From positions 1-64,000 of the forward strand of contig JAKFFE010000039.1 of assembly GCA_036675345.1 (NCBI GenBank): 64,000 nucleotides of DNA, written 5' to 3'. The stretch comes from JALYOC01 sp036675345. GTDB lineage: Bacteria; Myxococcota; Myxococcia; Myxococcales; Myxococcaceae. A program made the position numbers and the translations under genes. The notes beneath the pieces are model-generated. The model did not search any database. It had not been told where the DNA came from and saw only the letters and a program-made list of their open reading frames with translations. Every line of letters begins with the position of its first letter. Position 1 is the stretch's first letter. Of the stretch, positions 8,102-18,600 are shown piece after piece.

Positions 8102-10060
8102 ATGACTCGAACCTTGCTCATAGCGGCGTTGATGTTCCCGGCGCTGGCGGCTGCCGAGGTTCCGGAGTCTGGCCCGGTGTTGATCGGGCCCGCCCCCCAG
8201 ATCGTGCGCGGCGGCGTCGGCAACCAGACCGATCCCCACGTCAGCGGCTCGGTGGTCTCCTATACGGCGCTGGAAGGCACCTCCAGCGAGATCCGGTACC
8301 AGGATCTCACCGACCCCTCCACCGACGTGGCCATCCCCAACGGCGGCCACCGCGATTCGCTCTCCGATGTCTCCGGCGAGGTGTTGGTGTTCCGCCGGGT
8401 GTTCACCGACGGCAGCACCAGCGGTCGGCCGATCATGTTCTTCGATCAGGCTCAGGCCGGGCTGGGCGTCCGGGAGTTGGCGCCGCTGGTGGGCGCCCGC
8501 CGGGCCTTCGCCTCCGCGGGCGGCGACACCGTGGCCTTCATGCAGTACGTGGGCGCCTCCAGCACCCAGTCCGAGATCTGCGTGGCCAGCCTCACTGCCT
8601 GGACCGCTCCGGCCCAGTGCCTGACCGCGGACGGGCTCAACAACCGGGATCCGGCGGTCAGCCCCAACGGGAACACGGTGACCTGGGCCAAGTGCCAGAC
8701 CTCCGGCGACGGCTGCGACATCTACGTGGCGGTCCGGAGCATCGCCGGGGTGTGGGGCGCGCCGGTGCAGCTGACCAGCTCCCCGGGGGAGGAGATCCTC
8801 CCCGATACCAACGGCACCATCGTCACCTACTCCTCCAACGCCGCCGCCGGGGGGAACGACTTCGACATCTGGTACCAGAACGTGGACGGGACCGATCCCC
8901 GCCAGTTGGTGCTCAACGACTCTCCCGGCAGCGCCGAGTACAACCCCAACATCTCCGGCGATCTGATCGCCTTCGAGCGGGTGCTGGCCGGCGCCACCGA
9001 CGCCGACATCTACGTCTACCAGCTCGCCAACCGGACCCTGTTCCACCTGCGGGACACCCCGGGGATCGACGAGACCCTCAACGACATCTCGGTGGAGGGG
9101 AACCAGGCCTGGGTGGTGTGGGCCGCGGCCGACGGGCTGGCGCTGGGGAACAACGACGTCTGGGCGGCGACCTTCACCGTGGTTGCCCCGCCCACCTGCG
9201 AGGATCCGGGCGACCCGCAGCCGGATGACGACGACGGCCACCCCGACGACGATGACGACGGCGGCTGGCACGACGACGACGACGACGGGCACGACGACGA
9301 CGACGACGGCCACCACTACGACGACGACGACTGCCGCGGCCACGACGACGATGACGACGGGCGCGGGCACCGCAAGTACGGCCACGGCAACGAGGGCCGT
9401 CGCCATGGCTCGGTCGAGGTGTGCCTGAACCCCGGGGATCGCCCGCTGCTGGGCTCGGTCTCGGTGACCCGCACCCGCGGCAAGCCCGACGTGGCCTCCA
9501 GCACCTTCGCCGCGGACGAGAACGAAGAGGCGGTGGTCTGCATCTACAACCAGCAGGCCACGGCGGGAGCGGTCCACCTCAACCACCAGCTGGTCTCTGG
9601 CTTCGTCTCCTTCAAGCACAAGACCGAGGTGATCGCCCGCAGCGCCCGGCTGCAGTCGGTCAACAAGCTGCACGCCTCGATCGCCGGCAAGCCGGGCAGC
9701 TCCTTCGAGGTCAAGGTCTACGGCGAGACCCAGGCCTGCCGCACCTCCACCCTCAAGCAGGGCCTGGGGGGCCACAACCTCAAGAGCGCGGACGACATCA
9801 ACAGCCTCGCCTCCGGCTTGAAGATCCCGGGCAGCGCCGGGGTGATGCAGACGATTCGCGGCGTCCAGGTCAACTCGCTCTCCAACGGGATGCGGGTGGT
9901 GGATCAGGACCCGGTCGTTCCCGCCGCCCAGGCCATGGGCTGCTCCACCTCCGGCGGTAACGCGATGGCGGTGGGTGTGATCCTGTTGGCGGCGCTGTGG
10001 GTGATCGGCCGCCGGACTCCGGTCCGGGTCCGGGTCCGCGCCACCCGCCGTCGCCGGTAA
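8102..10060 (+). CDS. Secreted beta-propeller protein with Asp/His-rich tract and MYXO-CTERM tail
   Basis: 652 residues. A signal peptide (about 1-19, ending ALAAAEV) leads into TolB/WD40-like propeller repeats (roughly 40-355) with recurring patterns such as DTNGTIVTYSSN and NISGDLIAFER. An extremely Asp/His/Gly-rich tract follows (about 374-425), then a beta-rich domain and a C-terminal tail. The tail has GCSTSGG, a hydrophobic helix and an arginine-rich end, the architecture of MYXO-CTERM sorting signals that anchor or process proteins at the myxobacterial surface. The ATG at 8102 is preferred over 8042 because TAGGAGGT lies directly upstream and the signal peptide starts there; 8042 also falls inside the riboswitch. 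Expression is probably controlled by the upstream GEMM element. The acidic tract may bind metal cations such as Ca2+. Confidence 0.85.
   Translation: MTRTLLIAALMFPALAAAEVPESGPVLIGPAPQIVRGGVGNQTDPHVSGSVVSYTALEGTSSEIRYQDLTDPSTDVAIPNGGHRDSLSDVSGEVLVFRRVFTDGSTSGRPIMFFDQAQAGLGVRELAPLVGARRAFASAGGDTVAFMQYVGASSTQSEICVASLTAWTAPAQCLTADGLNNRDPAVSPNGNTVTWAKCQTSGDGCDIYVAVRSIAGVWGAPVQLTSSPGEEILPDTNGTIVTYSSNAAAGGNDFDIWYQNVDGTDPRQLVLNDSPGSAEYNPNISGDLIAFERVLAGATDADIYVYQLANRTLFHLRDTPGIDETLNDISVEGNQAWVVWAAADGLALGNNDVWAATFTVVAPPTCEDPGDPQPDDDDGHPDDDDDGGWHDDDDDGHDDDDDGHHYDDDDCRGHDDDDDGRGHRKYGHGNEGRRHGSVEVCLNPGDRPLLGSVSVTRTRGKPDVASSTFAADENEEAVVCIYNQQATAGAVHLNHQLVSGFVSFKHKTEVIARSARLQSVNKLHASIAGKPGSSFEVKVYGETQACRTSTLKQGLGGHNLKSADDINSLASGLKIPGSAGVMQTIRGVQVNSLSNGMRVVDQDPVVPAAQAMGCSTSGGNAMAVGVILLAALWVIGRRTPVRVRVRATRRRR
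9220..9390 (+). repeat. Low-complexity GAC/GAT/CAC codon tract
   Basis: This intragenic run is built almost entirely of Asp codons with interspersed Gly and His codons (DDDDDGH-type units). It encodes a strongly acidic, probably disordered, cation-binding segment of the surface protein. Its simple sequence makes it prone to length change. Confidence 0.85.
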
Positions 10061-10100
10061 CATCGGCTCTGGCGCGGTTGTGCCTGCTTGCTAGGCTTCG

Positions 10101-12032
10101 GTGGCTCTGAGCCCCCGAAGCCTTTTTCTTTCGCTGTTGCTCGCGTCGGTGGGATCGGCGCAGACGCTGGAGGTCCTGGGTCCCTCCGGCCCGGTGCCTC
10201 CGGACGGCTTCACCGTGGCGGTGGTCAAGCGGGGCGCGGACGGTTCGCCCACCCCGTTCCAGAATCCCTCCATCTCCGCCGACGGCGCGGACCTGCGGCC
10301 AGCCCCTCCCCAGCCGCCACTGCAGACCTTCCTGGTGGTCCCCACCGCCGGCGCCCGGGAGGTGCGGATCCGCGCCTCGGACGGGGCGCTGCGCACCGAG
10401 CTGCGCTTCCCGGTGGGACCGCCGGCCGCCCGGGTGGAGCTGTCCCTGGATCCGCCCACCCCGGTGAAGGGCCGCGATCAGCGCGCCACCCTGACGGTGA
10501 GGCTGCTCAATGCCGCCGGCCAGCCGGACGCGGAGTCCGCTCCCCCGGTGCTGCGGGCCAACGTGGGCCAACTGCAGGCGGTGGAGCGGGTGGGGCCGGG
10601 GGTGTTCCGGGCCGGGTATCTGCTGCCGCCCACCCGCTATCCGGAGGTGGCGATCCTGGCTGCGCTGGCCCCCTGGCCGCACCCCAACTCGGTGCACGGG
10701 GTGTTCGGACGGCTGCTGGTCCCGCTCTCCACCGCGATCGATCTCCCCGGCCGCACCGAACCCAACGCCGAGATGTCGATCGAGATCGCCGGCCAGCGCT
10801 TTGGCCCGGTGCGCTCCGGTCCGGATGGCCGCTTCCAGCTCCCGGTGGTGGTTCCCCCCGGGCACCGCTTTGGCAAGGGCCTGGCGGTGGACCGGCTGGG
10901 GAACCGTCGGAACGCGAAGATCGATCTGGCGCTGCCCCCCACCGATCAGCTGGCCTGCGTGGCCAACCCCGCCCGTCTCCCCGGGGATGGGATCTCGCGC
11001 GGGCGGGTGCTGTGCGCGACCACCGATCCCTATGGGAAGCCGATGGCCTCGGCCCGGGTGTCGCTCTCCGCCCAGCGCGGCTCGGTGCAGGGGCCCCGCA
11101 CCCTGGAGGGCGGGATGCTGGAGTGGATCTACACCGCCCCCAAGAGCACCACCTTCCAGCCGGACACCCTGCGGGCCAGCTGGTCCCAGGCGGGCGCCGC
11201 CTCCCGCGAGGAGCTGACCCTCTCGCTGGAGCAGGGGCCGGCGGAGAAGCTGGAGCTGTCTTTGGGCGAACCGCTGGTCCACCGCGGCAGTCAGCTCCCG
11301 CTGGGGTTCTGGGTCAAGGATCGGCTGGACCGTCCCCGGCAGGGTGCCCGGGTGGCGCTCTTTGCCACCGCCGGTGAGGCGCGCGAGCTGACCGAATCGG
11401 ATCCCGGTCGCTGGCGCGCCCGCTACGTCCCGCCCGAGCGGGGCACCGAGGAGTCGGCCACCCTGCAGGCCCGCGCCTATGGGCCGATGGGCGCCGATCC
11501 GGCCCGGGTGGTGGCCTGGCTGGAGCGGGGCCGGCTGGTGCTGGGGGTGGCGGACCTGGCCGGCCTGCCGGTGCCCGGGCAGCGGCTGCTGGCCGGGGCC
11601 CTTGAGGTGACCACCGGGGAGGACGGCACGGTGGATCTGGGCCCGCCCACCCCGGGCAAGCTGGAGGTCAGCCACGCGCAGTGGCCGGGCCTGCGCCAGA
11701 CCCTGTTCGTGCTGGATGGGCCGCAGCTGTACCCGCGCACCGATCCGTTGGGCAGCGCGGTGCAGACGGTGACCGTGAAGCTGGCGCCGGCGATCCCGGT
11801 CAACGTGCGGATCCAGGTGGAGGGCCGGCAGGTCCGGTACTGGGCGGAGGATGCGGAGGGGAAGGTGCTCCCCGACCGACGGCTGGAGTTGCAGCTGTCC
11901 GGCGGCAGCCACGGTCCGCCGCAGGAGCGGGGAGGGCGGTTCGCGATCACCATCGTCACCCAGACCCCGATCACCGTCTCGGTGGCGGACGTGCTCACCG
12001 GGGTCACCGGGTTGGCGGAGGTGAAGCCGTGA
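10101..12032 (+). CDS. Secreted Ig-like/invasin-type repeat protein, first gene of an envelope operon
   Basis: 643 residues starting at the GTG at 10101, with a signal peptide (about 1-20, ending GSAQ). The rest is beta-rich with several Ig-like/Big-type modules. Recurrent patterns are RVELSLDPPTPVKGRDQRA, DPYGKPMASARVSLSA and DRLDRPRQGARVALFA, typical of filament-like or invasin-like repeats. No catalytic motif was found. Its stop overlaps the GTG of the next gene (GTGA at 12029-12032), so the two are translationally coupled. It probably acts in the periplasm or at the surface together with the following beta-barrel-like protein. Specific role unknown. Confidence 0.75.
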   Translation: MALSPRSLFLSLLLASVGSAQTLEVLGPSGPVPPDGFTVAVVKRGADGSPTPFQNPSISADGADLRPAPPQPPLQTFLVVPTAGAREVRIRASDGALRTELRFPVGPPAARVELSLDPPTPVKGRDQRATLTVRLLNAAGQPDAESAPPVLRANVGQLQAVERVGPGVFRAGYLLPPTRYPEVAILAALAPWPHPNSVHGVFGRLLVPLSTAIDLPGRTEPNAEMSIEIAGQRFGPVRSGPDGRFQLPVVVPPGHRFGKGLAVDRLGNRRNAKIDLALPPTDQLACVANPARLPGDGISRGRVLCATTDPYGKPMASARVSLSAQRGSVQGPRTLEGGMLEWIYTAPKSTTFQPDTLRASWSQAGAASREELTLSLEQGPAEKLELSLGEPLVHRGSQLPLGFWVKDRLDRPRQGARVALFATAGEARELTESDPGRWRARYVPPERGTEESATLQARAYGPMGADPARVVAWLERGRLVLGVADLAGLPVPGQRLLAGALEVTTGEDGTVDLGPPTPGKLEVSHAQWPGLRQTLFVLDGPQLYPRTDPLGSAVQTVTVKLAPAIPVNVRIQVEGRQVRYWAEDAEGKVLPDRRLELQLSGGSHGPPQERGGRFAITIVTQTPITVSVADVLTGVTGLAEVKP

Positions 12033-15000
12033 GGGCCGCGTTCGCCGCGCTGCTGGGGTTCGCCGCCGCGGCCGGGGCCCAGGTGCCGGTGGAGCGGCTG
12101 GAGCTGACCGGGGCGATCGTGGGCCGGGTGTGCCGGGACGCGGGCGCCGACGGGCGGTGCGACGCCACCGATCCCGGGGTCTCCGGGGCCCGGGTGATGC
12201 TGGAGACCGGGCAGGTGGCGATCGCCGATGCCCAGGGCCGGTTCCACTTTGCCGCCGTCTCCGCCCGGGTGGCGGAGGCCACCTACGGCGGCCGGCTGCC
12301 GGGGGGCCGTCACCGGGTGGCGCTGGACACCCGGGGACTGGCTCCGGGAGAGACCGCGCCGGTCCCGGCCCGCACCGTGGAGGTGCCGATGGCGGGGGTG
12401 GTGGCGGTGGACTTCGCGATCCGCCCCGCGCCCCGCTCGTCCACCCAGGTCTCGCTGGCGCCCCAGGAGCTGCCGCCCTCCGGCGTGCTGCAGCCGCAGT
12501 CCAACCGGGTGCGCTTCCTGCTGGCCGGCCGCGCCTCTCCCGGAGATCGGGTGACCGTGCAGGGCCAGCCCGCCGAGCTGAGCGCGGACGGGCTGTACCG
12601 CGCCTGGGTGGAGCTTGCCCCCGGCGCCAACGATGTCCCGATCGTCGCCGAGGCTCCCAGCGGCGCGGTGCGGCTGTTCACCCAGCGGGTGGACGTGGTC
12701 CAGCGCCAGGAGGGGGTGCTGGTGATTCCCCGCTCCCTGGACGCCACCGCCTCGGCGCAGCTGCCCGGCGGCACCGAGAGGTCGGCGGCCACCGGGGAGA
12801 CCTCCATCCACTTCCAGAGCGCCCCGGGGACGGTGATCCGCTACCCGGGCGGCGAGGTGCGGGTGGGTCCGGACGGCGCGGCGGTGATCCCGGTGGACCT
12901 CAAGGCGGGCAACAACCAGGTCCCGGTGGAGATCCTGCGCGAGGGCCAGCCGGCGCGCAGCCAGCAGCTGGAGATCCCCGCCGCCCACCGGCCGGCACTG
13001 ACCGCGTTGCTGGATCTGGAGGCTACCTTCAGTCCGCAGCAGGGGCGCTTTCGGCTGATGGGCCGGGGAGGGGCCCACGGCGAGTACCGCTTCGGGGAGC
13101 TGCAGCTGGTGGGAGAGCTGGAGCTGCGGGACACCGACTTCACCGCGGCCAACACCGCCCATCCGGTGGTGCTGCTGTTGCCCCGCGCCCCGGAGCGCTT
13201 CGAGCGTTCGCTGGATCCGGAGCGGGCCCCGCTGACCTTCGGGGACGACGCCACCGAGCTGAGCCACAACCCCTCCGAGGGCCGGCTGCGGGTGGAGCTG
13301 CGCCACGACACCTTCGGGGCGATCGGGCTGGGCACCTACCGGGCGCGGCTGCGGGACGCGGAGGTGGGTCGGTTCCAGCGATCGATCTTCGGCCCCTACC
13401 TGGAGCTGAGCGCCCCGGTGGGGGAGGGGGCCGCGGTCCACGCCTCCGGGTTCTTCGCGCCCCAGGCGGTGGATCCCGCCCGGCCGCTGACCACCCTGCC
13501 GGCCTACGAGGAGCTGACCGCCACCGGCGGCAGTCTCTTCTACCTGTCCCACGCCGCGGTGGCGGAGGGCTCCGAACAGCTGAGCGTGGAGCTGCGGGAC
13601 GGTCGCACCGGCCTGCCCCTGGCCGAGCGGCACCTGGTCCGGGGCCGGGACTACGAGATCGACTACCTGCAGGGGCGGATCCTGCTGGCGGCGCCGCTGT
13701 CCTTCCTCTCCGGCGAAGGGGTGTTGCGCACCGCGCCGCTCTCCGCCGGCAACGCCCCGGTGCTGGTGGCCAGCTACGAGCGGGTGGTGCTGGGGCCCGG
13801 GCCCGCCCAGCTGGCCGGCGGTGAGGTGGGCGCCCGGGTGGGGCCGGTCCAGCTCAGCCTGGGCGCGGTGGACAGCCGCACCGACCTGACAAGGTTCCAG
13901 CTGTTCCGCGGGGTGGCCCAGGGGACCTGGGGCGGCTTCTCCCTCTCCGCGGAGGGCGCCCTCTCCCAGGGAGACGCGCTGGGGTTGGAGGGCTTCTCCC
14001 TCTCCGATGACGGCGGGCTGTCCTTCCTCCGACCGGCGGCCGCGCTGGGCGGCGGTACCGCCTATGGGCTCCGGCTGCGGGGACCCGGGGTGACCGCGGA
14101 GGGAGAGTTGGACGCCGCCTACCGCTTTCGCTCGGCCGGGTACTCCGACTTTGCGCACGCGGACGTGGTGGATCACTCCCAGCTCTCGGTGCGGGCGCGC
14201 CAGCCGCTGGGCGACTTCCGACTGGGGCTGCTGGTGGATCTGCGCAGTTCCGCCGATCCGCGGACCCCGTTCGAGGCCCGGCCCTTCTCCTCGCGGCACC
14301 TGGGGGCCAGCGTCGGCTACCGCCTGGGCGCGCTGGAGGCGGGGCTGGAGGCGGAGGACGTGGAGCTGACCGCCTCGGCCACCCCGGAGGATGACATCCA
14401 GCTTTCCGGCGGACGGCTGGCGGCGGGGGCCTACGCCCGCTACCAGGTGCTGCCGTGGCTGGGGCTGGCCGCCGGCCACCGGCAGGCGCTGGCGGTGCGT
14501 GGCGCCGGCCCGGGCGCGCTGGACGACACCTTCACCCACCTGGGCACCGACCTGCGCTGGGAGCGGGTGGTGGATCTGGGGCTGCGCGCCGGCTGGGGGC
14601 CGCTGCTGGGACCGCGCGCCTGGTTCGAGGCCTCCCACCAGCGGGGGCAGGACGCCTACTACGGCGGCTACTCGGTGGACGTGGATGGCCCGGACCTGGG
14701 CCAGGGCCGGGCGGTCAGCGGGGCGCGCACCCTGGTGGGGCAGGGGGCGGCGGTGTTCGTGGAGGACGTGGCCGCGCACGACGCCAACACAGTCCGGCTG
14801 TCCCGCGCGGTCGGCTTCTCCCAGACCACCGCCGCCGGGCTGGGCTTCTCCGCCCGCTACGAGCGTGGCGGGCGGCATCCGCTGGGCGCCGATCAGGCCC
14901 TGGAGCGGGACGCGGGAGGAGTGGCGGTCAGCTGGATCGGCACCCGGTTGCGGCTCTCCGCGCGGGGCGAGGTGCGGCGGGAGACCGGCCAGCCGGTGCG

Positions 15001-15613
15001 CGGCGCCACCGCCCAGGTGGAGCGGCTGCAGGGGCTGCTCTCCGGAGCCGCGGAGGCGGAGCTGACCGATTCCTTGCGCTTCTCCGGGCGGGTGAACGTG
15101 GCCCACACCCGGGCCAATGGTTTTCTGGACGCGCGGTTCCTGGAGGCCACCACCGCGCTGGTGTGGCGGATCGATCCGGCGATCCTGGTCGCCCGCTACT
15201 CGGCGCGACGGGAGCTCTCGCCGGCGACCCGGAAGCTGTTCGGGGAGCGGACCTTCCACACCGTCTCGCTGCTGCCCGCCCTGCGAGTGGGGGACCGCTT
15301 CCAGCTGGGGTCCGGACTCCACGCGGCCTGGAACAGCGAAGGTGGAAATCAGTCACTGGTGTTGTCCGGATCGCTCCGTCCGTCGGTGAGGGTGGTGGGA
15401 GGTCTGGAACTGGCGGCGGAGGTCGCAGCGAGAACTGTTTCCCAGGAAGGGGAACAATGGGCCGCGATGCGGGGAGAGGCCGGCTACCGCTTCGATGAAC
15501 GGATCATGATCGCAGCCGGCTACACCTTCTTCGGCTTCACCGGGCTGGGTCTCCTCGAAGGCGCGGAAGGCCGGGCGGACCGGCTCTACCTCCGCGCGGA
15601 GCTGGCGTACTGA
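12029..15613 (+). CDS. Large outer-membrane protein: N-terminal SdrB/CarboxypepD-like domain plus beta-barrel
   Basis: 1194 residues from the GTG at 12029, which overlaps the previous stop by 4 bases; the longer frame back to 11681 lies inside the upstream gene. A signal peptide (about 1-18, GAQVPV) is followed by an SdrD-B/carboxypeptidase-regulatory-like domain (GAIVGRVCRDAGADGRCDAT, then DAQGRFHF). Ig-like segments come next, then a region with the barrel-associated pattern VRGRDYEIDYLQGRILL. The C-terminal half is rich in alternating hydrophobic/polar strands and ends in an aromatic-containing strand (YLRAELAY), as in outer-membrane beta-barrels. I know similar composite proteins only as uncharacterised ones. 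It probably forms the outer-membrane component of this three-gene operon, perhaps exporting or anchoring the partner proteins. Confidence 0.7.
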   Translation: MRAAFAALLGFAAAAGAQVPVERLELTGAIVGRVCRDAGADGRCDATDPGVSGARVMLETGQVAIADAQGRFHFAAVSARVAEATYGGRLPGGRHRVALDTRGLAPGETAPVPARTVEVPMAGVVAVDFAIRPAPRSSTQVSLAPQELPPSGVLQPQSNRVRFLLAGRASPGDRVTVQGQPAELSADGLYRAWVELAPGANDVPIVAEAPSGAVRLFTQRVDVVQRQEGVLVIPRSLDATASAQLPGGTERSAATGETSIHFQSAPGTVIRYPGGEVRVGPDGAAVIPVDLKAGNNQVPVEILREGQPARSQQLEIPAAHRPALTALLDLEATFSPQQGRFRLMGRGGAHGEYRFGELQLVGELELRDTDFTAANTAHPVVLLLPRAPERFERSLDPERAPLTFGDDATELSHNPSEGRLRVELRHDTFGAIGLGTYRARLRDAEVGRFQRSIFGPYLELSAPVGEGAAVHASGFFAPQAVDPARPLTTLPAYEELTATGGSLFYLSHAAVAEGSEQLSVELRDGRTGLPLAERHLVRGRDYEIDYLQGRILLAAPLSFLSGEGVLRTAPLSAGNAPVLVASYERVVLGPGPAQLAGGEVGARVGPVQLSLGAVDSRTDLTRFQLFRGVAQGTWGGFSLSAEGALSQGDALGLEGFSLSDDGGLSFLRPAAALGGGTAYGLRLRGPGVTAEGELDAAYRFRSAGYSDFAHADVVDHSQLSVRARQPLGDFRLGLLVDLRSSADPRTPFEARPFSSRHLGASVGYRLGALEAGLEAEDVELTASATPEDDIQLSGGRLAAGAYARYQVLPWLGLAAGHRQALAVRGAGPGALDDTFTHLGTDLRWERVVDLGLRAGWGPLLGPRAWFEASHQRGQDAYYGGYSVDVDGPDLGQGRAVSGARTLVGQGAAVFVEDVAAHDANTVRLSRAVGFSQTTAAGLGFSARYERGGRHPLGADQALERDAGGVAVSWIGTRLRLSARGEVRRETGQPVRGATAQVERLQGLLSGAAEAELTDSLRFSGRVNVAHTRANGFLDARFLEATTALVWRIDPAILVARYSARRELSPATRKLFGERTFHTVSLLPALRVGDRFQLGSGLHAAWNSEGGNQSLVLSGSLRPSVRVVGGLELAAEVAARTVSQEGEQWAAMRGEAGYRFDERIMIAAGYTFFGFTGLGLLEGAEGRADRLYLRAELAY

Positions 15614-18600
15614 TGACGCGAACTGCCAATAAAGGGGACAGGCTACATTTCCGACGCCCTGCGGCGATAAAGCAGCCTGTCCCCTTTTTCGTTCTCGGCT
15701 GTCTGCTGTGGCTGGTGGCCTCGGGAGCGCGGGCGCAGTGGTCGGCGCATCCGGTGAACGGCACTCCCTTCGACGTGGAGGTGCCGGACGCAGGCGTGGT
15801 GGCGGTGGCCTCCAGCACCGGCGCCTGGTTCTTCGAGGGCGGCGCCGGTTCCTTCCCCCTCCAGTCCGGGCCCGCGGGCAACCGGGTCTCCGCCTATCTG
15901 GACGCAGCCGGCTGCCGCTGCGGCACCGGCCAGGATGGGGTGACCAGCTGCTGTGGGATCAACACCCCGCTCAACCCGGGCGTAGGCAACGAGACCGTGT
16001 ACCGGGTCCGGCACACCCACGCCGGCTCGCGCTACCTGACCTTCATCAGCGATGGGCTGACCCCGACCTTCGGCTACACCCCGGGGCCGTCCGCTCAAAG
16101 CCAGCTGGGCCCGGAGGCGGTGTTCGGACTCACCGAGGCGGTGAGCGCGCTGCGCACCCCCGCCGGCGACTTCGGGGTCTTCGCCAACGAGGTCCCCTCC
16201 TGCGGGATCCAGCTGTCCAAGGACGGCGAGACCGTCTCTCCGGAGTGCCCGCCGGGGCTGGGCGGGTTCGGCCCGCTGCTCGAGCTGCAGCTGTTCCAGG
16301 CGCCGGACGCCGGGCTCTCGGTCTTGCTGGCGCACAACGGGGGCCTGGAGGAGGTGTTGTTCCTGGATGGAGGCCTGCGGCTGGCCCCTCCCCGACATCA
16401 CTCCAGCCTGCCCGCCAAGCCGATCCACGGGGTGGCCTTCGCCACCGGGACCGGTGATCAGTTCGGGGATGGCTTCGGGATGGTGGTGGTTCCCGACGCG
16501 GTGGGAGAGGACGCGATCTACGGGGCGATCCCGGATCCGGATCGGCCGGCGCAGAACTGGGTGGAGCGAACCCCGACCCAGGTGACCTCGGTGAGCCCGC
16601 TGGGGCGGGTGACCTGTCTGGGCGCCAAGCTGTGCGGCTTCATCGGCGATGACACCGCCACCAACCGACTGTTGATCTACGAGAACCTCAACGCCCCCCG
16701 GCTGTACGTGGCGGACGCGGGGATCGCCGAGGGCGCTACCAGCGTGGCCCTGCGCGTGGATGCGGGAGACGCGGACGGGGACCCGGTCTTCGTCCGCTGG
16801 CTTCCCCAGCCTGCCGGTTTCCCCTACACCCTCACCCCCCTGTCGGCGGATGGGGTGCTGGCCAGGGTGGACCTGCCCGCGGCGATGCAGATCTGCGGGG
16901 ACCCGCTGCACATCCCGCTGCGGGCCACGATCAGCGACGGCCTGGCTGGCAATGGGTCCACCGTGGACTCGGCGGTCACCCTGTTCAACACCCAGCCTCC
17001 GGCCCCGCCAATTCTCAGTGGGCCCCTCCGGGTCCAGGCCGGTGGGCCGACGGTGTCCCTGTCCGCCACCACCGCCGCCGGGGAGTGCCCGGCCCTGGGC
17101 GGCTTTATCTGGACCCCGGTGTCTACCGTCCCCGGCTCCGCCTTCTCCGCGTCCGGGGTCACCGCCTCCTTCACCCCTCCGCCGTTCCTCTGCGCCCCGG
17201 AGGCCACCGCCCAGTTCCAGGTCAGGGTCAGCGATGGGCAGGTCCAGTCCGCGCCGCAGGGCTACGACCTGATCGTTGAGGGCTGGGGCGCACCCAACCC
17301 CGCCTTCCCGCCCGATGCCCGGGTCCATCAGGATGCCGGCACCCTGGTCACCTATCGCGCCGACGGGGGCCACCCCTGTGAGGGCACCCCCGGGCTCCCG
17401 CTGTCCACCACCGAGTGGAGCCTGGCCTCCACCACGGTGACCGGCGCCACCCTGGTGCACCAGGGGGCCCCGGTGCCCGGTCCAATCACCGCGCCCCAGG
17501 TGGGGTTGCAGGTCCCGGAGTGCGCCCAGGGAGAGGTCACCCTCTCCGCCATCCACCGGAGCACCGACACCGGTGCGCTGGCCGCGCCTCCAGCCACCCT
17601 GACGGTGGAGGTCACTGCCCCGCTGGACCCGGTCCAGGAGGCGACGCTGGCGCTGACCGCCCAGTACTCGCCTGATGACTTCCTGCTCTCCGGCACCGTG
17701 GACAGCGACCTGAACTGCGCCCCGAACCGCTCCACCCTGGCGGAGCTGCGGGTGCTGCGGGAGGCGGTGGTGATCAGCGGCCCCGCCCTGGTGTCGGCGC
17801 CCGGTCCCTTCCAGCTGCCGGTGGAGATCGGCTGCAGTGGAGGCGAGCTGGAGCTGCGCGCCCAGCTGGTGGAGCCGGACGGCGGCCGCAGCCCCGAGGT
17901 GTCCCGGCCCTTCACCGCGCCTCAGCTGAACGCGGCGATCGGCGAAGTCGACGGTGGGGTGTTGCCGGTCTCCTGCGGCGCCGGTGGCCAGGGGACGATC
18001 GCCACCCGCTTCCTCTCCGGCCAGTGCCCGCTCTCGCAGCTGACCTGGAGCCAGCAGTCCGGCCCGGCGCTGGAGGGCGGCGCGCTGACCGGGACCGCGG
18101 TCTCCCTGCAGACGGTGGAGCGCGGCCTGGATGGGCTGATCGGCGAGACGGTGGTGCTGGCGATCACCGCCGAGGCCGGGCTGGGCAACACCGCCACCGG
18201 CACCCACCCGGTGCTGCTGGTGCCCGCCGCGCCCTTCGTGTCGCTGCGCCACTCCAGCCAGACCCCGATCGCCGAGGAGGGCAGCGGGGTGGTGCTGAGG
18301 GTGGAGGCGATCAACCAGACCGAATGTCCGGTCTCCGGGGTGACCCTCACCCAGACACTGGAGGGCGCCGGCTACCTGGAGGGTTCGGCCCGTCTGGACG
18401 GCCAGCCGGTCGAGGCCAGCGTCATCGAGGGGGCGCTGGTGGTCCCCAACGTCTCGCTGCCGTCGGCCACCCCGCGGGTGCTGACCTATACGGTGCGGCC
18501 GCGACTGCTGGGGTCGGCGGCGCCGCGAGGGCGGGCCTTCGTCAAGGGGCTGGCGATCTCCGACGAGGCGGGGCTGGAGGTGCCCCTCGGCGGGTGTGGC

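Noticed and set aside
15643..18252. 869-residue minus-strand frame opposite the MYXO-CTERM gene
   Set aside because: Composition is that of antisense frames elsewhere in the window; no motif, and the opposite strand has a signal peptide and sorting tail.
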